DNA of 61,835 bases from Subtercola sp. Its GTDB lineage: Bacteria; Actinomycetota; Actinomycetes; Actinomycetales; Microbacteriaceae. The position numbers and the translations under genes were made by a program. The notes under the pieces were generated by a model that had not been told where the DNA came from, ran no database searches, and was given only the letters and a program-made list of their open reading frames with translations. The stretch is taken from NCBI GenBank assembly GCA_025463745.1, contig JAODBB010000152.1, forward strand, positions 1 through 61,835. Direction: 5' to 3'. This document shows, one piece after another, positions 27,166 through 35,674 of the stretch. How positions within the stretch are numbered: the stretch's first letter is position 1; each line of letters begins with the position of its first letter.

Positions 27166-28566
27166 TTACTCCGACCGCTCCCCGCGAGCGGCAGCATCAG
27201 CGGAGTCAGCCTCAGCGTCAGCGTGGTCAGCGTGGTCAGCGTGGTCAGCGGAAGGCGCCCGGTGCCAGTTCAGCGCGAACTCGTTCGCCGCGGCGGTGGC
27301 CCGAACAACGGCCTCGGCCACGGGCTCGCCGCCCGCCGCTGCGATTCCGGCCGCATAACCGGCCACGAACGTGGTGAGCGGAGCCGCCGGGCGAACCACG
27401 GCATGCGCAGCCGTGCCCGCCAGCGCCAGAATCGCGTCGAGGTGCTTCTCGAGCTCCGGTGCCGCCGAACCGGATGCGCCACCAGCCAGCACCCGCTCCG
27501 ACAGGTCAGCGACCCACTGCCTCAATAGCTCGGCCTGGTCTACGGGTTCGCCTGCACTGTTCGGGGTGGCGCTGCTCATCGTTTCTGCTCCTGTCGGTTG
27601 CGGCGCTCTCGCCCGGTCGGCGGCTAACGCCCCGCGGTCGATCTCTGCCCGTGCCGCGTGAATGTCTACCTCCGCGGCGGCCGGGCCACCCAGCTCGGAG
27701 TCGGAGCCTGCACCCTCTCCTGCGGCACCGGGTATTGCGGCACCGAAGGCGCGCGCGTCAGCCCAGGTGTCGATATCGGCGGTCGCCGACTCTGGTACCG
27801 CCAGCTCGATGAGGACGAGCCCGGCGAACAGTTTCCGTACCGACAAGCCGGCGAGCGGAGCCTCGGCCTCAGCCTGTGTGATGGCTTCGATCAGCGCCGA
27901 GCCGCGGTAGATGCCCGCCAGAACTTGGCGCCGGCCATCCGTATCAACCGCGACAACACCGTCAGCGTCGTCGACCCCATCGACAACCGCGACAACACCG
28001 TCAGCGTCGTCGACACCGTCAGCATCGACAACGCCGACAACCGCGACAACACCGTCAGCGTCGCCAACGCCGTCGCCATCGGCAGCCCCGTCGCCGTCGC
28101 CGAATCCATCGACATCACCGTCGCCGGCGCCCGAAACCGGCCGCCCGGGCTCGGCCAGCAGCGCTTCTGCCGCCTCGAGCAGCAGGCCGACGGCCGCCCC
28201 GACCTCGGGCATGTCGCAGGCCAGCACAAGAACGAGGTCGTCGGAGATGTCACCCGAAGCGGCGAGCGCATCGACGCCGGCCGCGATCGCGGCTGCCGGG
28301 CCGGCGAACGGCGGGCTCTCGCGCGTGACCAGCACCGAGCGGGCCGTACCCGGAAGGAGTGGTACGGCAGACGCGAGCGGCGGCCGGACCGAGACAGCCT
28401 GCCGCGGCACCACGACGTCACCGACCACCACGACCTCACGGGCATCCGCCACCGCATCGAGTGTGCGTTGCAACAGCGTGCGGCCACCGACGATCAGGCC
28501 CGCTTTGGGCACGCCGCCGAGACGGGAGGAACGACCACCCGCGAGCACAATGGCGACGATGTTCAT
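27166..28566 (-). CDS. MobA-like nucleotidyltransferase fused to DUF6457
   Basis: About 466 residues. The N-terminal part is a MobA-type guanylyltransferase: IVLAGGRSSRLGGVPKA and a later ACDMPEVG strand. Between the AEPGRPVSGAG segment and VDTDGRRQVLAGIYRGSAL, a Gly/Asp/Val-rich tandem repeat of about 60 residues is inserted. The C-terminal 100 residues (ELLRQWVADLSERV onward) match DUF6457, often found near Mo-cofactor genes in actinobacteria. Fusion suggests the two act together. ATG at 28566 is preferred to the GTG at 28581. Divergent from fdhD, 66 bp apart. Confidence 0.85.
   Translation of the reverse strand: MNIVAIVLAGGRSSRLGGVPKAGLIVGGRTLLQRTLDAVADAREVVVVGDVVVPRQAVSVRPPLASAVPLLPGTARSVLVTRESPPFAGPAAAIAAGVDALAASGDISDDLVLVLACDMPEVGAAVGLLLEAAEALLAEPGRPVSGAGDGDVDGFGDGDGAADGDGVGDADGVVAVVGVVDADGVDDADGVVAVVDGVDDADGVVAVDTDGRRQVLAGIYRGSALIEAITQAEAEAPLAGLSVRKLFAGLVLIELAVPESATADIDTWADARAFGAAIPGAAGEGAGSDSELGGPAAAEVDIHAARAEIDRGALAADRARAPQPTGAETMSSATPNSAGEPVDQAELLRQWVADLSERVLAGGASGSAAPELEKHLDAILALAGTAAHAVVRPAAPLTTFVAGYAAGIAAAGGEPVAEAVVRATAAANEFALNWHRAPSADHADHADHADAEADSADAAARGERSE
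27223..27249. repeat. 9-bp tandem repeat in the mobA-DUF6457 3-prime end
   Basis: Three perfect copies of GTGGTCAGC, with degenerate copies on both sides, encode DHADHADHAD near the C-terminus of the fusion protein. Being multiples of three, unit changes keep the frame. Confidence 0.85.
27940..28135. repeat. In-frame degenerate tandem repeat inside the MobA domain
   Basis: The segment AACCGCGACAACACCGTCAG recurs at 27946, 27985 and 28039, 39 and 54 bp apart, both multiples of three. On the coding strand it encodes repeats of the type DADGVVAV, a motif that normally occurs once in MobA-like proteins just before DTDGRRQ. The array therefore looks like expansion of a native loop. Confidence 0.85.
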
Positions 28567-28632
28567 GCGAGCAACTTTCACGTGTCTATCGAATTCATTG
28601 TGCCACCTCGTTCGAAATGCTAAGCCTGGAAG

Positions 28633-29520
28633 ATGGGCAGAATCACAGCACGACGACAGGTCACCCGAATCACGGTGGGGTCACCGGGGCGACGGCGCGA
28701 AGACGTGCTCGCGGTCGAAGAGCCGCTCGAGATCCGGGTCGGCGGAACGGCGCTCGTCATCACGATGCGCACCCCCGGCCACGACTTCGATCTGGCCGCC
28801 GGGTTTCTCGTCTCTGAGGGCGTCATCTCCCGGCACGACGATTTCGGTGCGGCTCGTTACTGCGCCGGCGCGACGGTCGACGGCGAGAATACCTACAACG
28901 TGCTCGACGTGACCCTCGGCTTCGGCGTTGCGCCGCCAGACCCCAGCCTTGAACGCAACTTCTACACGACCAGTTCATGCGGAATCTGCGGCAAGGCCAG
29001 CATCGACGCGGTGCGCACGCTGTCGGCCTACCCAGTCGCCGACGCCGACGTACGTATCACTGCCGAACTGCTGGCGAGCTTTCCCGATCGCCTTCGCGAG
29101 GGCCAGAACGTGTTCGATAAGACCGGCGGGCTGCACGCCGCGGCACTGTTCGACGCCCGAACCGGCGAAATGCTCGTGTTGCGTGAAGACGTGGGGCGGC
29201 ACAACGCGGTCGACAAGGTCGTGGGCTGGGCCGTCACCAATAATCTGCTGCCTCTGCGCGGCATGGTATTGATGGTGTCAGGGCGGGCGAGTTTCGAACT
29301 CGCGCAGAAGGCATCGATGGCGGGCATCCCCATTCTGGCGGCCGTGTCGGCCCCCTCCTCACTGGCCGTCGAACTCGCTTCTGACATCGGGATGACCGTG
29401 GTCGGGTTTCTGCGCGGCCCCTCGATGGTCGTGTACAGCTCCCCCGAACGGATCGAAACCCAAGCTGCCGCCGAATCCAGCACCAGTATCACTGAGAACG
29501 AGAAAGTCAGCACCCCGTGA
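28633..29520 (+). CDS. fdhD: Formate dehydrogenase accessory sulfurtransferase FdhD
   Basis: 295 residues. The catalytic cysteine pair lies in TTSSCGICGKASID near residue 118, the CxxC loop that passes sulfur from a cysteine desulfurase to the Mo-bis-MGD cofactor. Other family segments are EEPLEIRVGG, DFDLAAGFLVSEG and REDVGRHNAVDKV. It overlaps the FdhF-like gene by 4 bp, consistent with matching that enzyme's cofactor. Confidence 0.94.
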   Translation: MGRITARRQVTRITVGSPGRRREDVLAVEEPLEIRVGGTALVITMRTPGHDFDLAAGFLVSEGVISRHDDFGAARYCAGATVDGENTYNVLDVTLGFGVAPPDPSLERNFYTTSSCGICGKASIDAVRTLSAYPVADADVRITAELLASFPDRLREGQNVFDKTGGLHAAALFDARTGEMLVLREDVGRHNAVDKVVGWAVTNNLLPLRGMVLMVSGRASFELAQKASMAGIPILAAVSAPSSLAVELASDIGMTVVGFLRGPSMVVYSSPERIETQAAAESSTSITENEKVSTP

Positions 29521-31820
29521 GCAAGAAACCGCTGAACGATGGATCGAGTTACCCCGACCTGACGGTCGGCCCCAACAAGCACGAGGCCGTGGGCCTGCCC
29601 GGCATCTTCTACTCGATGGAGCCAGCGCTCACGAAGCTCGGCCCGGCCCGCGCCGCCAAACTGCTCACGTCGATCAACCAGAAAGACGGCTTCGACTGCA
29701 TGAGTTGCGCGTGGCCCGACCCCACGCATCGTAAGGCGCTCGAATTCTGCGAGAACGGCGCCAAGGCGGTGACGTGGGAGGCCACGCCCGTCACCGTGCC
29801 GACCAGTTTCTGGGCCGAGAACTCGGTCACCTCCCTGCTCGACAAGTCGGAGTACTGGCTGGGCCTGCAAGGCCGGCTCACCGAACCCGTCTACAAGCCC
29901 GCCGGCTCGGACTTCTACGAGCCGGTCAGCTGGGAGAAGGCATTCGGCCTCGTCGCCGACACCCTCAACGGTCTCGACTCCCCCGACCGTGCCGCCTTCT
30001 ACACCAGCGGGCGCACCGCGAACGAGACGGCCTTCAGCTACCAGTTGTTCGTGCGCGCATTCGGCACGAACAACCTGCCCGACTGCTCGAACATGTGCCA
30101 CGAGTCCACCGGCACCGCGCTCGGCGAAACCATCGGCATCGGCAAGTCGACCATCGCCTACGACGACTTCGAGCACACCGACCTCATCATCATCATGGGC
30201 CAGAACCCCGGCACGAATCATCCGCGCATGCTCACCGCGCTCGAAGACGCCAAGAAGTCGGGAGCCACGATCGTGGCGGTGAACCCGCTGCCTGAGGCGG
30301 GGCTGTTCCGCTACAAGAACCCGCAGACCGTGCGGGGGCTCATCGGGCATGGCACGGCGCTCGCCGATCAGTTTCTGCAGATTCGGTCGGGCGGCGACAT
30401 GGCCCTCTTGCAGGCCGTCGCCAAGCGTGTACTCGAGGCCGAAGAAGCGGCGCCCGGCACAGTGCTCGATCACGAGTTCTTGGCCGAATACACGCTCGGG
30501 CTAGACGAACTTAAGGTGCATCTGGCGAACCTCGACGAAGCCGATGTGTTGGCAGCGACCGGGCTCACCTCCGACGAGATCGATGAGCTCGCGGCACGGT
30601 ACATTTCGTCAGACCGCACCATCATCACCTGGGCGATGGGGCTCACCCAGCAGAAGAAGGCCGTCGAGACTCTGCGCGAGCTGATCAACCTGCTGCTGCT
30701 GCGCGGCAACATCGGCCGGCCGGGCGCCGGTGCCTCGCCCATCCGTGGCCACAGCAACGTGCAGGGCGACCGCACCATGGGCGTGTGGGAGCAGATGAGC
30801 GACACCTTCCTCGATCGCCTCGGCACCGAGTTCGACTTCGAGCCACCCCGCAAGCACGGCTCGGATGCTCTGCAGACCATCGAGGCGATGCAACGCGGTG
30901 AGATCGAGGTGTTCTTCGCCATGGGCGGCAACTTCGTCGGGGCCATCTCCGACACGGCCGCGGCTGAAGCCGCCATGCGCGGAACCTCGCTCACCGTGCA
31001 GGTGTCGACGAAGCTCAACCGCTCGCACGTGGTCACGGGCGCGGCGGCCCTGATTCTGCCCACCCTCGGCCGCACCGAGATCGACCTGCAAGAGACGGGA
31101 GCGCAATTCGTCTCGGTCGAAGACAGCGTGTGCGCCGTGCACGGGTCACATGGGCGTATCCCTCCGGTTGCGCCGGGCATCCTGTCGGAGATCGCCATCG
31201 TCTCGCGGCTGGCCCGCGCGACTCTCGGCGAGAAGACGAACATCGACTGGGCCGGTTTCGAGGCCGACTACGACATCATTCGCGACCACATCAGCCGCGT
31301 CATCCCGGGCTTTCAGCACTTCAATACCGATGTGCGGCGCAAGGGCGGCTTCGTGCTGCCGAACGGGCCGCGCGACTCGCGAACGTTCAACACGGCCACC
31401 GGCAAGGCGATGATCACGGTCAACCACCTCGAGCCGATCGTGCGGCCAGAGGGCCGCCTGATTCTGCAGACCATGCGGTCGCACGACCAGTTCAATACGA
31501 CCATCTACAGCCTCAACGACCGTTATCGCGGCATCAAGAACGGCCGCGACGTGATCTTCGTCAACCCCGACGACATCACCGAGCTCGGCCTCGTCGACGG
31601 CCAGCGGGTCGACATCTACAGCGAATGGCCGGGCGAACCCGACCGCGTGCTGCCGAACTACCGCGTGGTGTCGTACCCGACGGCGAAGGGATGCGCGGCG
31701 GCCTACTATCCCGAAGCGAACGTGCTCATTCCCCTCGCCAGCGCCGCCGACCGCAGCAACACCCCCGTGTCGAAGGCGATCGTGGTGCGGCTCGAGCCCG
31801 TGGGTGCGCTCGTCGGCTGA
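29517..31820 (+). CDS. FdhF/YdeP-family molybdopterin oxidoreductase
   Basis: 767 residues, a bis-MGD enzyme of the alpha-subunit type. Near the N-terminus FDCMSCAWPDP replaces the four-Cys iron-sulfur motif of formate dehydrogenases, as in E. coli YdeP. The metal-ligand region is DCSNMCHESTG, so Cys or Ser could be the Mo ligand. The C-terminal dinucleotide-binding part includes RSHDQFNTTIYSLNDRYRGI. No separate iron-sulfur or membrane subunit lies nearby. Real substrate unknown; formate cannot be assumed. GTG start overlaps fdhD. Confidence 0.9.
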   Translation: MSKKPLNDGSSYPDLTVGPNKHEAVGLPGIFYSMEPALTKLGPARAAKLLTSINQKDGFDCMSCAWPDPTHRKALEFCENGAKAVTWEATPVTVPTSFWAENSVTSLLDKSEYWLGLQGRLTEPVYKPAGSDFYEPVSWEKAFGLVADTLNGLDSPDRAAFYTSGRTANETAFSYQLFVRAFGTNNLPDCSNMCHESTGTALGETIGIGKSTIAYDDFEHTDLIIIMGQNPGTNHPRMLTALEDAKKSGATIVAVNPLPEAGLFRYKNPQTVRGLIGHGTALADQFLQIRSGGDMALLQAVAKRVLEAEEAAPGTVLDHEFLAEYTLGLDELKVHLANLDEADVLAATGLTSDEIDELAARYISSDRTIITWAMGLTQQKKAVETLRELINLLLLRGNIGRPGAGASPIRGHSNVQGDRTMGVWEQMSDTFLDRLGTEFDFEPPRKHGSDALQTIEAMQRGEIEVFFAMGGNFVGAISDTAAAEAAMRGTSLTVQVSTKLNRSHVVTGAAALILPTLGRTEIDLQETGAQFVSVEDSVCAVHGSHGRIPPVAPGILSEIAIVSRLARATLGEKTNIDWAGFEADYDIIRDHISRVIPGFQHFNTDVRRKGGFVLPNGPRDSRTFNTATGKAMITVNHLEPIVRPEGRLILQTMRSHDQFNTTIYSLNDRYRGIKNGRDVIFVNPDDITELGLVDGQRVDIYSEWPGEPDRVLPNYRVVSYPTAKGCAAAYYPEANVLIPLASAADRSNTPVSKAIVVRLEPVGALVG

Positions 31821-31840
31821 GCTCGGCCGCCGCCCTGCGG

Positions 31841-32380
31841 CTACTCGACATTCGTCGGAGCACAGCCGATGTGCGGCGCTCTCACACCGCAGACCAGCGG
31901 ATTTCCGACGGAAGTGGGGTGGCTGCCGCGTCGTGTTGATCGACACCGTTCGCGCGTCGTTCGCGAGGCGACTCGGGCCGGCCGCCTTCCAGACAGACGG
32001 ATCGTGCCACCTGTTCGCCCCACCGCCCGGGCGCGCCCGAAGGGCAGCTTGACTTTCGTCGGAGCACAGCCAATGTGGGGGTGCTATGTGTGGCAGATCA
32101 GCCGATCTCCGTCGAAAGTCGAGTAGCCGCCTGCGTCACGTTGACCGCCACCGTTCGCGCGTCGTCCGCGAGGTGGCTCAGGCCGGCCTCATTCCCGGCG
32201 GCCAGCCCACCCCAGTGCCCGACCCGCCCTCAGGGCGAATCGACATCCGTCGGAAATCAGCCGATGTGGGGCGCTCTGGTGCGGCACATCAGCTGTGCTC
32301 CGACGGAAGTGGAGTGGCCGCCCGCGGCACGGTGACCGACACCGTTCGCGCGTCGTCGGTGAGGTGGCGCAGGCCGTTGA
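31841..32380. repeat. Three tandem copies of a ~190-bp palindromic element, the last within bioQ
   Basis: Copies begin near 31847, 32051 and 32241. Each has an outer inverted repeat (for example GACTTTCGTCGGAG at 32051 with CTCCGTCGAAAGTC at 32107-32120) around a ~40-nt loop, followed by a conserved stretch containing ACCGTTCGCGCGTCGT (31945, 32150, 32341). The third copy spans the bioQ stop codon and encodes its last residues. The two other copies fill the 468-bp gap after the FdhF-like gene, which contains no gene. Confidence 0.8.
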
Positions 32381-32978
32381 TGAACAGCAGCACGCCGAAC
32401 TCGAAGGCCGCGGCACCGTCGAGCGCGTCGGCATCGTTATCCGCGAGCGTGTCGGGCTCGGGCACACCCGACGCGACACCGATGCTGTCGTACTGCAAAC
32501 GCTGCTGCTCGTGCGACACGTGCCCCAGAATGAAGTGCAGCAGGGCGGTGGATGCCCGGCGGCACGTCTCGTCATCGAACCCGCCGAGGCTGACGGCGTT
32601 CGTGAGCCGGGTGAGCGGAACGGAGACGCCGAGCCCCAAGGCGAGCGTGCTCGAGACGACCTCGGCGCCGTCACGGTAGGCGAGCAGCGCGTCACGGAGG
32701 CTGGCCGATTCGGCGGCGGTGACGATCATCCAGTCGGCCGACGGCTCGTACGTCGACTGCCCGCGGCCGGCGATGCGGTCGGCGAGTTCGGCGAGCAGGG
32801 TCTGCTTGTTCGAAAAATGCCAGTACAGCGCGCTCGGCTGAACGTCGAGTTCGGCGGCGAGCCGGCGCATGGTGAGATCGGGCAGGCCGTACTCGTCGAG
32901 AATGCCGAGGGCCGCGTTCGCGACGTCATCACGAGAGTGCCGCCCATGTTTCGCAGGCGTTGCGTGCGCTGAGGTCAT
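32289..32978 (-). CDS. bioQ: TetR-family repressor, probable BioQ
   Basis: 229 residues. The N-terminal HTH contains ALGILDEYGLPDLTMRRLAAELDVQPSALYWHFSNKQ in short segments typical of TetR. It is divergent from bioY, and two TGAAC-N3-GTTCA operators lie between them, as in actinobacterial BioQ loci. On its own strand TATAGT ends 7 bp before the ATG, so the mRNA may be leaderless. Its C-terminus (ATPLPSEHS) is encoded by a palindromic repeat copy and may have been altered by it. Confidence 0.82.
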   Translation of the reverse strand: MTSAHATPAKHGRHSRDDVANAALGILDEYGLPDLTMRRLAAELDVQPSALYWHFSNKQTLLAELADRIAGRGQSTYEPSADWMIVTAAESASLRDALLAYRDGAEVVSSTLALGLGVSVPLTRLTNAVSLGGFDDETCRRASTALLHFILGHVSHEQQRLQYDSIGVASGVPEPDTLADNDADALDGAAAFEFGVLLFINGLRHLTDDARTVSVTVPRAATPLPSEHS

Positions 32979-32992
32979 AGTTCCTACTATAG

Positions 32993-33020
32993 TGAACAGC
33001 GTTCAGGTGAACACTGTTCA
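32993..33020. promoter_or_regulatory. Tandem BioQ operators in the bioQ-bioY intergenic region
   Basis: TGAACAGCGTTCA (32993-33005) and TGAACACTGTTCA (33008-33020), 15 bp start to start. A rightward -10 candidate TACTAT (32985-32990) and a leftward TATAGT abut the first site, so one repressor could shut both directions. The same pair occurs at 21367-21394. Confidence 0.8.
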
Positions 33021-33064
33021 GGTAAGTGTTCGCGACGATGCAGACGACGAAGCCGAGACAAAGA

Positions 33065-33799
33065 ATGACCGAGCAGGGCGCACCCACCCCCGACACCCAG
33101 GCGACCGCGGCCGGTGAAACCGCGAGCGCGGCGGCTGCGCCCACCCCGCCTCGCCCCGCACCGCCCCGCACCACCGCCCCCCGCACCACCCCGCCTCGCA
33201 CCACCGCCCCCCGCACCACCACGTCTGCCGCCAACCGCTCGCGTGTCGACGCCACCGACATCGCCCGTATCGCCGTCTTCGCCGCCATCATGGCCGTGCT
33301 CGGCCTGCCCGCCGGCTTCGCGGTGTTCGGATCGGTGCCGATCACGGCCCAGACCCTCGGCGTGATGCTGGCTGGCGCGATCCTGGGCGCCTGGCGAGGA
33401 GCCCTCTCGATGATCGTCTTCCTCGTGCTGGTGGCCCTCGGGCTGCCGCTTCTCGCCGGCGGGCGCGGCGGCATCGGTCAATTCGTCGGGCCGTCGGCGG
33501 GGTACCTGTTCGGCTGGATCATCGGCGCGTTCGTCATCGGCGTCATCGTTCATGCGGGCGGCCGAAAGCTCACCTGGCTGCGCACGAGCGTCGGAGTTGT
33601 CGTCGGGGGCATCGCCGTGGTCTATGCCATCGGCATTCCCGTGCAGGCCCTCGTGACCCGCGCCCCGCTCGGCCTGACGACGTTGCAGAGTCTGGTCTTC
33701 CTCCCCGGCGATCTCATCAAGGCGGTCATCACGGTGCTCATCACCATGACGCTGGTGCGGGCGTACCCTCGGGCGTTCCGTTCGCGCGCACGGGCGTGA
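33065..33799 (+). CDS. bioY: Biotin transporter substrate-binding subunit BioY
   Basis: About 244 residues. After a Pro/Thr/Arg-rich, low-complexity N-terminal extension (residues ~15-60) comes the ECF S-component: PITAQTLGVMLAGAILGAWRG, LVALGLPLLAGGRGG and QFVGPSAGYLFGW are diagnostic BioY segments. Six membrane helices are expected. Start is uncertain: 33065, 33038 and GTG 33026 are in frame. It forms a biotin importer with the next two genes. Confidence 0.92.
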   Translation: MTEQGAPTPDTQATAAGETASAAAAPTPPRPAPPRTTAPRTTPPRTTAPRTTTSAANRSRVDATDIARIAVFAAIMAVLGLPAGFAVFGSVPITAQTLGVMLAGAILGAWRGALSMIVFLVLVALGLPLLAGGRGGIGQFVGPSAGYLFGWIIGAFVIGVIVHAGGRKLTWLRTSVGVVVGGIAVVYAIGIPVQALVTRAPLGLTTLQSLVFLPGDLIKAVITVLITMTLVRAYPRAFRSRARA

Positions 33800-33908
33800 C
33801 CAATGCGAAGCGCGCGACAGGTGCGGCACGAATGACGAACTCGGCGGTGCAGTCGACGGCGACGAGGGCCGAGTGGATGACCGTGCCGAACGAGTTCTGG
33901 GAGCGAGG

Positions 33909-34598
33909 ATGACCGAGCCGATCATCCTCGACGACGTCTGTGTCATGCTCGGCGACCGACTGGCGCTCGACTCGGTCTCACTGCACCTCGACGCGCACCG
34001 CATCGCCGTCATCGGTTCGAACGGATCGGGCAAGTCGACGTTCGCCCGGGTACTCGGCGGCCTCGTCTCGCCCACGACCGGCACGGTGTCGGTGCACGGC
34101 GTCGACCCGGTCAGGCAGAGCGCTGCGCTCCGCCGCCTGGTGGGCTTCGTCTTCAGCAACCCCGACGCCCAGATCATCATGCCGACCGTCGCCGAAGACG
34201 CCGCCTTCTCGTTGCGCAGCGAAAAACTGCCGCGGGCCGAGAGCGCCGAGCGGGTTCGGGTGGCCCTCGAGGAGTTCGGCCTGACCGAGCTGGCCGATCG
34301 CGCCGCCTACGATCTCTCGGGCGGCCAGAAGCAGCTTCTCGCGCTCTGCGGCGCCGTGATCCGACGCCCGCAGCTGATGATCGCCGACGAGCCGACGGCC
34401 TATCTGGATGCCCGCAACGCCCGCCTGATCGCCGACCACCTGCTCGCGCCGACCGACCGGCGGCTCGTTCTCGTCACGCACGATCTGGAGCTGGCACAGC
34501 GCTGTGACGTGGCGGTGCTCTTCGAAGACGGCCGGATGACCGGCGTCGGCGACCCGGCCGACCTCGTCTCACGGTATGAAGCGAGCCTCGCGTGCTGA
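33909..34598 (+). CDS. bioM: ECF transporter ATPase, BioM type
   Basis: 229 residues. Walker A is GSNGSGKST (about residues 36-44), Q-loop in FVFSNPDAQIIMPTV, signature LSGGQKQ, Walker B LMIADEPTAYLD, and switch His in VTHDLE. The Q-loop and the short length match EcfA/BioM. GGGAG lies 5 bp before ATG at 33909; in-frame upstream codons are less likely. It powers BioY and BioN. Confidence 0.92.
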   Translation: MTEPIILDDVCVMLGDRLALDSVSLHLDAHRIAVIGSNGSGKSTFARVLGGLVSPTTGTVSVHGVDPVRQSAALRRLVGFVFSNPDAQIIMPTVAEDAAFSLRSEKLPRAESAERVRVALEEFGLTELADRAAYDLSGGQKQLLALCGAVIRRPQLMIADEPTAYLDARNARLIADHLLAPTDRRLVLVTHDLELAQRCDVAVLFEDGRMTGVGDPADLVSRYEASLAC

Positions 34599-34701
34599 TT
34601 CTCAGGGCGCCGATTCCGGCGAGGGCGGTGGGTCTGGCACGCACGTCGGTGGGCTCCGGGATTCGTGTCGACGATCATCCGCTGGGCGTTGTGGTCTCGC
34701 C

Positions 34702-35298
34702 ATGCTGACCCTCTACCGGCCGGGCACGTCGTGGTTCTACCGCGCCCCCGCCGGTCCGAAAGCGTTCGTTCTGCTGCTTGTCGTGCTGGCGGTCTCGCTG
34801 CTGCCGTCGACCTACCTCTCGGCCGCGATCGCCGGGGCCGTCACCGTGCTCGCGTACATCGTCTCGCGCGTCGGCGTCGCCGAGCTGGGCCACCAGGTCG
34901 TCGCGACACGCTGGATCATTGTGATCACGTTCGGCTTCCAGGTGCTCTTCCTGCCGATGGAGTCGGCCATCGCGAACACCGCCCGCGTCGTGGCGGCCAT
35001 CGTCATCGCGGCGCTTCTTGTTCTCACGACCCGGGTCGGCGATCTGCTCGATGCCTTCGAACGCGGCCTGCGACCGTTCACCCGATTCGGCCTCGACCCC
35101 GCGCGGGTCGCCCTCGTGCTCGCCGTCGCGATCACCACGATTCCGGTACTGACCCGGCTCGCCGTCGGAGTGCGCGAGGCCCAGCGAGCGCGCGGCGCAC
35201 GAGCGGGGCTGCGCTCGTTCGTCATCCCCTTTCTCGTGGTGTCGCTGAAGCACGCCGACGAACTCGGCGATGCCCTGACGGCTCGGGGGGTGAGCTGA
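34702..35298 (+). CDS. bioN: ECF transporter transmembrane subunit, BioN type
   Basis: About 198 residues, a T-component with several membrane helices. The coupling helices carry two Ala-Arg-Gly signatures, in RARGARAG and LTARGVS at the end. ATG at 34702 gives the expected N-terminus MLTLYRPGTSWFYR. The 103-bp gap after bioM is unusual, and a short reading frame bridges it. The stop directly abuts the GTG of the CHY protein. Confidence 0.9.
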   Translation: MLTLYRPGTSWFYRAPAGPKAFVLLLVVLAVSLLPSTYLSAAIAGAVTVLAYIVSRVGVAELGHQVVATRWIIVITFGFQVLFLPMESAIANTARVVAAIVIAALLVLTTRVGDLLDAFERGLRPFTRFGLDPARVALVLAVAITTIPVLTRLAVGVREAQRARGARAGLRSFVIPFLVVSLKHADELGDALTARGVS

Positions 35299-35628
35299 GT
35301 GCGGGTGCTCGGCCCGGTCGTCGACGAGCAGACACGCTGCATCCACTATCACACCCCGCTCGACGTGATCGCGATCAAGTTCGCCTGCTGCGGCGAGTAC
35401 TACGCGTGCCATCTCTGTCATGCGGAGGCGGCCGGCCATGCCGCGCGCGCCTGGCCGCTGGGCGAGCAGGATGCACGTGCCGTTCTCTGCGGTGTGTGCG
35501 GGGCCGAGCTCAGCATCACCGAGTACCTCGGCGTCGACTCGTGCCCGCATTGCGGCGCGGCGTTCAACCCGGGCTGCCGGCTGCACTCGCACCTGTACTT
35601 CGAGAGCGCTCCGCCCGGCTCCGCCTGA
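35299..35628 (+). CDS. CHY zinc-finger protein
   Basis: 109 residues. It begins RVLGPVVDEQTRCIHYHTPLDVIAIKF and contains ordered Cys/His pairs (CCGEYYACHLCH, CGVCG, CPHCG, CRLHSH), enough for about three zinc ions. The fold matches the single-domain CHY-finger proteins of bacteria, whose role is not known. GTG start directly follows the bioN stop, so it is probably cotranscribed with the biotin importer. Confidence 0.85.
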   Translation: MRVLGPVVDEQTRCIHYHTPLDVIAIKFACCGEYYACHLCHAEAAGHAARAWPLGEQDARAVLCGVCGAELSITEYLGVDSCPHCGAAFNPGCRLHSHLYFESAPPGSA

Positions 35629-35674
35629 TGGTCGACCCATGTCATGACGTAGCGGTCGATATCGTGGTTACACC

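Noticed and set aside
29517-31820. Calling the molybdenum enzyme a formate dehydrogenase
   Set aside because: The N-terminal four-Cys cluster motif is missing and the features match the YdeP-like group, whose substrate is unknown.
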